A DNA stretch of 64,000 bases, taken from positions 982,001-1,046,000 of the forward strand of contig JAUIRK010000069.1 in NCBI GenBank assembly GCA_030549495.1. Direction: 5' to 3'. A model generated the notes under the pieces. That model ran no database searches and was not told the origin of the DNA. It worked only from the letters and a program-made list of their open reading frames with translations. Positions 47,401 through 59,400 of this stretch are shown here, piece after piece (the stretch's first letter is position 1; each line of letters opens with the position of its first letter). This DNA is from Nectonema munidae (Eukaryota; Nematomorpha; Nectonematoida; Nectonematidae). Made by a program: the position numbers and the translations under genes.

Positions 47401-50400
47401 TATCATTTTAATTTTGTAATTGGGATTTCATATTTTTACTAACGCAAGGAATTTGTATTTTTGAGATTTTTTCAATTGCGTTTTTATTTGTAAAATCTTA
47501 AAAATTTTTAATTTTACACAACGAATACAATTATTTTAAATAGGAGGATAAAAAATAACATTATATATCAACTTAAAAAACATCATTAAAGATTGTCAAA
47601 GTTTGATTTTAAAATAATTTAACTGCATTTTATTTATTAAAAAAATTGCAATATATTTTTTTTAAACTGAAAATTCTCAAAGTTTGATTTAGAAAAAAAA
47701 TTTAACACATTTTTTTTATTTTCAAGTTAATTGGGTTAAGCTGGATGAAAATTTTTTTAAAAAAAATCAAGTTATTCATAAATGTTATTTTTAATTTCCC
47801 TATAATTGTAATGAAGTGAAACTTAATAAATAAAAAGAAAAGAAGTATATCTTTGTGTTATTGCTCAAAATAGCAGTAATTTAATATTAGTTATCCGGCC
47901 GGAATATCCGCTAAAGTAAGACCGGATTTGGGGTAATAAAATTTTAGCCAGATACCCGGTCAACTGGATATTTTCCTGACATCCCGAACATGTTTAGTTA
48001 AAATAAGAAGCCTTTGTCAAGTCAGTGAGATAAATAGGGTTATGGAAAATGACAGATTGAGATGGTTTTCTCATGTAAATAGAAGGCCAAGTGAAGCGTT
48101 TATTAGAAAAGTTTATGAGGAGAAATCTAACTAAGATATAAATACAAGAGAAGAACCAAAATAACAAGGAAAGAAGAAGCAAGGAAGGGTAGGTGTACGC
48201 ACATTAGTAGTATACAGTTGAAGAGAAATTGGGTGTGTACATATAGTGAACGTTCAAACTTAGAGAGTTAGATTTGTAATTTCAGGATAGATGGGATGAT
48301 ACTCTATCCAAAAGTTTAAATGTTCATTTCTAAGTTCCAATGTGTTGTTTTCAGCAACATCTGAAACTTCCTTTTAAAATGAATTTTTGAAGAAAATAGA
48401 TCATTCTTGATATTTGTCTACACTAAAAAAACCTTACAAATTCTGCTTTTAATTTTTTTGAAAGTGTCAATATTTTTTTTCCACAATCAATTGGAATGAA
48501 TTATTTCGTACTATAAAAAGTATAATAAAGTTAAATTATAATCCTAAAAATTATCAATAAAACATTTATATGGATCAATTAATTCAAAAAGAAAATGAAA
48601 AACACCTTTTTACTCTTTTATTTTTACTCAATTAGACTGCGATCTCCTAGTTTTTCAATTACGCCCTCCTAGGGGAGGTGGACACCCTGTCGGTTAAGAA
48701 TCACTGTCATTACTCATTATTATAGATGTGATAAAAAGCTATCATCTACTCACAGTAGTATAAATGATATAGAGATTGTCATGAAAGCAAAAACGCGAAG
48801 ATTTTGCGCGCTTTAGCTTTCAAATTGTAATGAACAAACTAAATGGTAAAAATAATTATGACTAAAAAAATGCAAACCTAAGTACATTTTAATGTTGATA
48901 TTAAAATAGCAGTATAGATAAAAATGATATTTAAACAAATTATGTAGACCAGATTCAAAGTTAAAACTTTTCAAGTTTGATTTGGAGACCATTTTTACAA
49001 AAAAGGGAGACAACTTTTATTTCAATGAAGAAATCGGAATCAGTGTATAAGTCTAAATCGAAGTAACGCTTTGTGTACGCTAAAGTCACAGTTAAAATTT
49101 ATTGTTTTCTGGAGTAAGAGTTGGAGTCGACAATTTTGCTTTACCTAAGTCGGAAGCGCAATTGGAGTCGTAGATTTTGTGTATCGGAGTCGGAAATGTT
49201 CGTGTACCGGAGTTGGAAGTCGCAAAAAATTTCCAGATCCAAAACCCTCCTTATGGTGGGATTGGGAGCTGACAATGAAATCATAAGGTATGGTAATAAA
49301 AAAAGAGGGTATAAAAGAAAAAAAATTAAAGGTATAAAGAATTAGGGTATAAAAAAGAAGTTTGCCCTCCACAAAATTAGGAGCATGTGGGCCCCTCGCA
49401 TAATTTTATATTTCTATTCCGAATTTACCTTGGTGTTAAATATGCGTTGATCTTGGTATGTATTCTTTATTTTGAACTATCTTTCAACGTTTTTCTAAAA
49501 CTAACCAATAATCACACGTTAAATGCGACGTCTAGCTATTATTTAAAATATATTCTTTTTTGTCTTTAAATTATATTAAAAAAATTCTTTCATATTGGAT
49601 ATTTTTAATCAATCAAATTAGGTGAGAATCGAACCAATCATTATGAACCAATTATTCCATGTATCAAGCTTATTCCTTTAGACCAGTGTTTCTCAACATG
49701 GTCCATGTGGATCCCCAAGGGGTCTACAATATTTTTGGAGGGGTTAGGGAATAAATATAACAATTTATTGAGGAAAAGTGCTGAAATTGAAAAAAAATGG
49801 CAATATTATGGCAAAATGTTCAGTTATATGTGAATGATTTCCCATTTTCATATCTTGTTGAATCCGGATTGATTCTAAAAGAAATTAAAATATCATTTAC
49901 TTTTAATTATTTAGTTTTAAATCGTTCATTCGTGTTCTTTGTCTGCACTCAAAAAGTTTTCAGATCCAAAATTTTCTCTTTTTGATTTAATAATATTTGA
50001 ATTTATAAAAATAGACAATCAGGGTTAAAAATATATACAATAAAAAATTATTTGAGTAAACAAATAAAAAAATAGTGCTTATTTACTTATTCTTATATTT
50101 TTGATAAATAAAACTGCTAAAAAATCAAATTGGTTACGATAAATGAATAAGTGGTCCACAAAAAAAATTCAAATTTGAAAAGGGTCGAGAAGAGAAAAAA
50201 GGTTCTTTCTGTTTCTCAAGATTCTAATTACGAACAAGGCTGGAGATAACTGTATATCTACTAGCATAATTGTGAGACAGGCAGGTTTTATATCATTTCA
50301 AAACGCCAAAAACTTAATAATACAGGTATATAGCAGGGACGCATATCCCCAAAATTTGGAGGGGGCAAAATGTTTTTTTTTTATAATTTTCAAGACCCAT

Positions 50401-53400
50401 GATTTTTTTTGAGAATGCAAAAATCACAAGGCTAAATTAGCGCGCCAAGGAATTTGAACAATGAAGCTCAAAAACTTTTCAGGGCGAGAGGTATTTTTCT
50501 CAGAAGGGCTGAAAGAGGGCAAACATTTTAAAAATTCCAGGAGATTCCCGACATCTTGAAATATTTAAAGTGCCATTCTTTTTTTGCTAGAAATTTTTTA
50601 AAACATGTATTAAATAAAATCGAACTATATCATTTATTTATTGTATACTTTTTTATAATAAAAAAAATTTTTTATATTTAATTCCTTTTATGTGAATGAA
50701 AAACTACAAGCTAGAAGTGTCAATAAAATTCAAGCTATAAAAGATTATCTTCAAAAGGATAACAATGTTAGAAAATTTTTTATCAATGAACTTAAGGCTA
50801 TTTTGAAATTACTAACAAAAAATAAAATGATATTGTCAATTTATTTAGAAATTTGAAAAACATGCCTCAACAGTCTAACACCATTTGAATTCGAAAGAAT
50901 TTTTAATCAGCTGCTAAACTTTTCATCACAAAAATAAGATCAGGATTAAGATGTAAAAATATTGATTTCCTACCTTTTTTAAAGAAGTTACTATAAGAGT
51001 TTGAAATATGGAAAAGTTTATTTTTATTTTTAATATATTTTTCCAAGTGTATAGTAAAATAGCCTTTGATATTTACTAATAAAAACAGGGACTCTGAGGT
51101 GACATATAACGCCCCAAAAGCAAAAGATTCAGCAAGACTTTCCGCCTTCCATTAGATAGTGGAACGGCTTTGTTCAGTGCTTGCGATTAGAAATTTTTAA
51201 AAATCATTTAAAAAGAAGAATAATCTCACAAAACCAATGTCAGGTTTCATTAAAGGCTTCACAATTACATCACTTTTTTGTATCTATGGGAAAAAATTTT
51301 AAACTTTTTAAAAGTTTTCTGCCATTTGTAACAATGGCGGCGTTACCTATGTATACATAATCTTTTATATTAGTCGCTTCAAGAAGTGCCGCTCCTCAAC
51401 CGTATGCCTCCAATGTCTTTGAAATTAAGAGTTTGTCTGCGTCCCTTTTGGGTAACACTGGTCTTAAATGTGCTTAAATCGCGTGACACGGAAAAACAAT
51501 ATAAATTTAACTTCTATCATTCTACGAATGTGAAAGCACCTCCTTTCAGAAAATTAAACTAACTTTGATTCATCACAAATAAAAGGGAGAAATGCGATCG
51601 CCCCAGTTAACTGCGACATATTTTATGAAAAAAGAGTGTGCACGAAAACATATGCGAAGTGATGCAATATTATTGATATAGTAGTGGGCAGTGCCACACC
51701 ACTCTTTGAAAATCGTGTGATATATAAAAACTCATTGAAAAGGGATAAGCAGACAATCATTTTTCTGAAGATTCCCAAATTGGTTGCGTGCTTTGCTTTT
51801 TGAAGGAATTTTCATAAAACTCAAAACAGACGATTTTATTTTTCGGCACACTGGTGATACATTTTCCCTTAAAGGGTAAGGTATGCGACGAAGTGAGTTG
51901 GATAGATTTGACGCTTTAAAAAAACCTGATGTATCAACCTTATTATTGACAATATACAACTTATCGGATGGAATGCGCGCCAAAATCATATTTTAGTGCA
52001 AGCATGATAATAATCATACGCGTATAAGAGGAACTTCCAGGGAGAAATCAAAAAATGGGAAGAAGTAGTTTTCTTTTTCGTTGAAGACTTCACTCGTGAC
52101 GAGGAAAAGATTTTCATCCAGCTTTCTATTCAAAGAAGTTGTGTCATTTTTTTCATCAGCGTCTACAAAAAAGTTCATCGAATCACTGCAATGCTTTGAA
52201 AAAAGTCGCAGTCAAAAATTTAAACACACACACACTGAAAAACAGACTCTAACGATGAAAAATTTTGGCAAAGTAAAAATTATAAATCTTTTTAGATAGA
52301 GAACGAACGTCTTTCACATTTCGTTGATGGGATTTCTAGAAATATGAAAAGGTTTACTAAAGAATCGAACCCAGGATCGAAATCCTACACTCCCACCATT
52401 AGGCCATCTGCCGACATTATAATAATCTTGTCTAGGGCAAGGCTTCTTCTCAAAGTGTGGCTCGAATAATTTTATGAGAAAAAAAAGTTTTGCTACAATT
52501 ACCATGTAAATTTTAAATTAAAATTATTCAGCCATGTTATGATTCAGAATAAATTGCACACTTACCAAAACACGTTCACGTTTAAACATGAGTTAAATTT
52601 TGGGTAAGTATTGAGACCAAAAAACGCATTTTTCGGCCCAGCTGTTTTTAAATTGAAAAAGTCGTCAATCCAGGAAAATGTTAACGACATTTTCAACGTC
52701 CTCCAGTTTTAAACATTCCTGGAATTTCAATTTTTTAGTTAGTCAATCATAATAATATTCCATTCGTCTTTTATTAAAAGCCATTTTATATTTAATGTAG
52801 ATAAGGAAATTGAATAGTGAAATCTCGGATTTGATTGGAAGGAAAACTGATGCTTAGCTTAATACATTCCTTTCATTTTAATTAAATATTTTACATATTC
52901 AAGAATTGCTATATATGGCATAAGCATGTTGTGCCCAGGTTTCGGTAGTCAGAAGAAAAATATCAGACTCCTCCGATTCCGATTTCAGGTACTTTAAAGC
53001 TTAATAAATTTAACGACAACTCTTCGCTTTCGACTTCGAGTAAAGAAGACGGGTCACACTCCATATGTTTACAAAAATTAAACTTTTTTTTCACTATTTA
53101 AAATACCTATCCCATTCCGACACTTAAATTTTATTAGATATCCTAACTCCGGGTCCTATCTCTTTAAAATCTCCGACTATTCCCGACTTCGACTCGCCAA
53201 TATCTCTTTCCTAACGTATTTTGGCAGTGTGCTTCTTAAAAGAGCGCTCATACTCTCTCTTTCTCTGCAATAAGGAATAAAAAAATCGGTTTTGTTAATT
53301 CAATCTTTTATATACTACTACAAATAGTCTGATTGGGATTAGAGCTATTTTTTGGCTTGGTGATGCTCCTTAAAAAGGAGTTGTCTTAATTACCTCCTGT

Positions 53401-56400
53401 ATGACATGAAATTTGTTTAGAATTTTTTTACTTTATACCGACAGGTGGGTTGACTAAACAAAATCTCACTTATAATCATCTAAAATTGGATTATTTTAAA
53501 CATTCCGAAATAGTATATCAAATATGTAAGAGTAACGTGAGTTAACAACGGGTATGGCTAGTGTATTAATTACAGAATTTTGAATTTAACGAAAAAGAAG
53601 TGGAAAAGATAACTCAATTATTAAAAACTATTTTTAACTCTCTTTCATATTGCTTATGTTGCATAATTGCGACTTTTTAAAATGTCAAATTTAGCTTTTA
53701 AAAAACATTTAAAAAGTGACCCATGACATTTTCTGATAGAACCAAAATCATTGGCAGTGATGACGTGAGCAAGCTCTGAGTTTTTTAATCGCATTCAAAA
53801 AAGATTACTAAAAGTTCATGAAGCGTAACCCCTAAAAAGTGTCTTATGAAATTGCGTGTACATTTTAAACAAGTGATGCTTCTTCTTTTTTTAAGTATTT
53901 TAAATATGGAAAAAATACTTCAATTTTTGTAGGCAAATGGAGTGGGCCTTCTTTGTTCGAAGTTGAAAGTGAAAAATTGGAGTTTCCTTTCCCTCCTACT
54001 CCACGATCATGGTTCAACTCCAAATATGTTTTGCGCCATTGCAAAAGAAGAGTGATGCATAAAGATGCCTTTATACACCCACCCGTGTTTATGGGTGAAG
54101 AAATCATTTTAATAATCTTTAAAAATATAATTAGCACAGCGTGAAGTGAAGATCGCCTTTCAGAATTATCAATCGAAATATAAATAAAAAACGAGAAATT
54201 AAATGTATTATTCTGAGTCGAATGCCGTGAACAAGTTATGTCTACTATCGTCTAATTGCATAAGCAATCAGTAACACACTACGATACGTTTTAATTCAAT
54301 ATTTAAAATTGGCAGTTAAAATCTGAGAAAAAAAACATGCCAGTTTGATTAGAATGGAAATATAATAGCATATGATAGTTGTGACAACACATTTAATAGC
54401 CAAGGATTCGTATTAAAATAAAATTGTTTTAAGATCGACCTGTATTCAAGACAATGAAACTTCAAATTCGAATACTTCAAGCAATGAAGTCTTCATTAAA
54501 TTATTTCAAGTAGACATAACTAAAATCAAAGGTGAATAATGAAAGATTTTTGCAAATTGATTAACGTGAATTTTAACTTAAGATAACTAACTATAAATGT
54601 AGGCGTCCATTTTTTGGTTCGATCCAGGATTGTTGAGTCGTTGAAGAGTATTCTTTCTTTCGATGGGATGGAATAGTGATTTCATTCATAATAATACTAT
54701 GAAAGATTTCCTATTTTACATTTCAAAAACCCAGACTTCTTTAAAAGTTTTCGAAGTCAATACAGATTTTTTTTATAAATATTTTTTAATAACAATCGCC
54801 TAAAATATAATTATTCATTAGATATACTTGATTATCTTTAAATTATAAATTTGTAGTCCAGTGTTTATGTCATTTTACTATCCAAACAAAGTGAATAAAT
54901 AAATAGGTTCATAGTTTGTTTTAAAGGGGAATGTCTGTTTTCCTAACCCTTAAACCCAACCGATCTTTTTCATTTTCCTTAAAGCTTCTTCTCAAACAAA
55001 GATTCTAGCCTATAACTATTTACTCATTTTTTCGTTATCAACCTAAATCAAGGAACCCAAAAATAAAAAGCTAATTTTCTTGTATTCGTATTTGGTGAAG
55101 CATTTTTTCGCAAATCTCATTTTGAATCCTTTATTTTCTTCTCAATATGAAGATTCACTTATATGATTTATTTTAAAAATGTATAAACAACCTGTAGTTC
55201 TACTTGAGGGTTTAAAATCATTATATTCTTCTTCGTAATGATCCTCTTTGACTAGGGGCTTTTCATAGTTAGCACCATGTCTGCTGACTTTATCTGCTTT
55301 CAATCTAAAAATAAAATAATTTTTAAAGCATTTAAAAACTAAACAAAATAAAAAAATATATGTTCCATTTATCAGGATTAAAAATAAAAATTTTATTTGA
55401 AGCAATAAATCGCCACTCGTTTAATTTCCTTTCCACCAACTTTAAAAATACAATTTCTTAACTTTACAAAAAAATGAACACTAAATTTTCAATAAAATAA
55501 TAAAAATTTTGTAAATTTTAATTTTTTTTATAAAAAAAAGGCCATATCATTTAAAACTTATAAACTAACTTGTGAGTTTAAAAAAATGTTTTTTTCCTTT
55601 AACATAAATAAAGATAAAATATTATTTTTCACCCTCCAAAATAAATAAATCTAGGAAATTATATTTTCTAAAAACTGAATTTAAATAAATATTGAATGAA
55701 ATATATTTATTTTATTAATGAATGGAGAAGGCTGATCAAAAACATCTACCCTACATAGAAGTGAAAAAAGATGTAGTTAAAGAAGAAGAATTGAATCAAA
55801 ACAAAATCCCGTGTTTCAGGTGTAGTCCTATCAATGTAATAAATTTGGTTCAATGATCAAGATAATTAACAGGTTATGGTACATGCGAACTAGGAAAGAC
55901 AAACCCTCTTATTTTAAGAGAGAGGGGGATCATCTTTAGTTAGTGTCTTTACAGAGTAATCATCTTTACTTGGTTGATTTTTTGAAGGATTGTCTTACTC
56001 CAAAGTGATTACATATTTTATTAAGCTATTGCAACAAGCACAAAAATAGAATTAAGAGTATGGTTGGATGTAGAAGAAATATGTTGAACCCATGCAAGAA
56101 TTTATAAGAAGCAAATATAACGCTTTTCATTCTTTTTGTGAGACAATTTCAAGGCAATACCAATTCAATTAAATTTCGTAACAAATAAATTTTATTTTTT
56201 ATTCCTTATTTTAATTTTATTGAATATAATATCAAAAATAAATCAATTTTTTAATGCAATTATTATTTAAATTATTCTCTAATGAAAGAGGTATTATTAT
56301 CATTATTTGGTTTTGTGCATTTATAGAGGCATCTTGTGCACTTTCAGAAGTATTATCTTTACTTGTTTGATTCTCAGAGGGATTGTCTTTACTTGATCCA

Positions 56401-59400
56401 ATATATTTTATTCACATGTGATTTTTAAACAAAAAGTAGTTTATAACTAAATTCTGTCTCAAGGTAAATAAATGGAAAACTTTTGGAATAAAGGCGCAGG
56501 ATCTTCCCTATGGATGCGATACCTAATAAAATATGTATTAATGTAAGTTAATGATAAAATATTTTACCATATTTTGAAATTTAACTTTAAATTTTTACCA
56601 TATAGCAAGAAACATTTCATTGTTTCCATATGCGAACATTGAGGTTATATAATAAGTTTATATGTATATGTGATTATGGTATATATTACGCTAAATCAAA
56701 GTTTGCTAAAACATTCAAATGCTGCATGATCAATGAACAAATGCAATAAATCAATATCAAAACCAGGTCATAAATATTTTGACTGATTTATAATTGATTA
56801 CTACACTTAGAACATTTCTAAAGCTGTATAATCATTGTATAAATACATTAAAAAGAAACATGGTAGCAAATAACTTGTTAGTTTTTGATTGATTCATACA
56901 CTTGTCAATTCACAATCAAATTTATAAGGTCTAGTTCCAAAAAGAATTTGGAGTCACACAATTCATTAGATCAAGTGTAGAATCTGACTCCAGAAAATTA
57001 TCGTGAGTTAGTGTTTTTATCTAATTTTAAACCCATCATAAATTCGATTTTAGAGTTAGTGTTTGCAAAATTTGATTTTAATTTTACAGTACAAACTATT
57101 AACAAAACCTGATTTTAATTTTAAAGTTAGTATTATATACATTACGTGTAAATGATTATAATCAATAAAAAAATTTTTTATTGAGCATGAAAAAATTTAA
57201 AATACATATATATTGATTAATCAATTGAAAAACATGATCAAATTTGATATTGTTGTGAAATTTGCGAGTATAAATTTTCAAAAGCGGTTTCCCCATATCT
57301 ATCTCTCCAAATCATCTCGAATATGTATGTTTCTAACATATTTTTCTACATCCTTTTATCTTTTTGAGTTTATCTTTTTTTCTTCCTCAATAAGATTCTA
57401 TCGATTGTGTGTGAACTGTGAACCCCCGTATTCTTATCAACAAAATTCAGAGAATGATTTACAGTTTTATGATTTAGGTTCAATTTTTTTTGTATTTTCG
57501 AATAAGATCTCCACTGATCAGAATGGATTGTATTTCCCGATCTTACGACTTTTTGAATTGGCAAAAGTGTGTTGACTGTTCTGTCTTTTACTATCTCCAT
57601 ATATCCAACAGAAGGATAAAAAGAAGTATCAACCAGACCAAAAATCCATATAGCTTTTTCTGGAGCTCTTCCTTTATGAAATTTACCCTTATGTGAAAAG
57701 CATGACTCATTAATTTTACAAGGCCCTCACAGTTTAATGGGATTTTTAACCATATGATTTTTACAAATTTCTCTTAAAAAATTAAACAAATTTATTAGTT
57801 TTTTGAGAAACTGAAGCTATTAAAGATGTATTTTTAACAGAAATTTCCAAGCTCCATAAATACATGACATGTATGTAGCCACTGACTTAATTTTAAATTT
57901 GATTTGGCAAAAAAAGAATTTTGTCTAATAGACTTTGATGTTTTTTATTATTACATTTCCATTGATATATCTTTTGATGTAATTAATTCATTGGTAAAGT
58001 AAAATAATCACAATACATTTGGTTGAACAAAAGATTTTTTTGCTTCAAAAAGTTTATAATTTGTATATTGTCACTTTCATTAATTATTTATAACAGAAAG
58101 TTTATGTAAAAATTTTTATTCATATCAATTTGATGTTTCATTTTAAAGTACTTGTGTATATGAAAAGTGCAGAAGAAAAACTTTGTTCGAATTTTAAAAT
58201 CAAAATCTATCAGGATCAAAAAAATGCCTTGAAATCGTCTGCTTAATTTTCATTAGATAAGTTCGGAAAAATCCATGTTCAACAAAAAATAACTCAAATT
58301 TTGAAATAATTTTTTTTTGAAATTTTTTTTAACTTTTCGAGGGAAATTTCGGAAATCGCGATCAAGTGTAGAATCTGAATCTCAAAACGTTCTCGAATCA
58401 GATTCTACACTTGATCCCATTCATTTTTAATAAAACGGGTCTTATTATCATGATGGGTTGAGTCTTTTCATACGCATTTTTTTATTTCCTAATGAATCTT
58501 CAATGAATTTGTGGAGAGTTTTCTAAACTTTCTTGATAATAAATCTATTGATATTTTAAAGTTTTTTTATGATTACAAATATTAAAATTCAAGAGTCAAA
58601 AAGATATTCTTGTTAAAATAACAATAAAAAATATGATTTAAGAAATGAAGTTGGATTAATTTATTGGAATTATTCTGCTCTCTGATTGCGATAAACTTCC
58701 TATTCAACATCCGAACAAAAAAAATAGAATTGCCATTTGCTCAAAAGTACATGCCAAGAAATCCATTCAAAATGTTAAAGAAATATTTCCATCTTATGGA
58801 TAATAATAAAATCATTCCAGGAAACAAAACTGCTAAAATTGAACCTTTATAAGTCCAAATAAATATAGTATTACGTTTTTTAGAGACTTTGAAAAAAAAG
58901 TTAGAATAGACAAAGAAATGGTGCCGTTAGATAGAGTAAAATTATATACGGAAGTAGAAAGTAAAGAAAAAATTACCAAAAATCTTGAATCAAGTATAGT
59001 TTGTAATCCATAATCGTTCCCAAATGGGAACATAAATTTTTGAGATAATTGAAAATCTAAGTTTTTATAAAAGACAATACTATTAATAAATATGTTCATT
59101 TAACCCTTAATAATGATATTGAGTGTTAAATGGGTATTGGATAAAAAGACAGTTAATAAAATGAGAGAAAAATGAAAAATTTTTATCTGAATGAATAAAA
59201 ATTAAACACCTAATTATAATTATTGTATATATATTCTTATTATTACTTACTCGCTTGAAATAATTTCAAGTTCATGATCAGATAAAAGGCTTTTATCTAT
59301 ATTTTTTCGATTCACATACTCAGAAAACTTTTTTTCAATGTCTGATAATTCTTTTATAATTACTTGGGGTCTTTGAATACAAATGGCTAGCTTTGGTTTC

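Noticed and set aside
45746-47985. One large element bounded by AGAGATGTATCGAATATC and GGATATTTTCCTGACATCCC
   Set aside because: MRPL46 exon 4 lies inside, so the two ends are more likely separate fragments of one family.
50331-51450. Segment beginning CAGGGACGCATATCCCC and ending with inverted GGGACGCAGAC
   Set aside because: The termini match over few bases, no target duplication was found, and internal frames gave no clear transposase.
52352-52423. tRNA gene candidate
   Set aside because: A and B boxes are present but the acceptor stem does not pair; it fits a SINE head.
55920-56410. Minus-strand Ser/Asp-rich coding-like words (SKDNPSENQTSKDNTSES) with a degenerate second copy
   Set aside because: No open frame of useful length, no splice context, and low complexity.
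57213-57575. 120-codon open frame on the plus strand
   Set aside because: It is the mirror of the Merlin transposase on the minus strand, which has the real family motifs.
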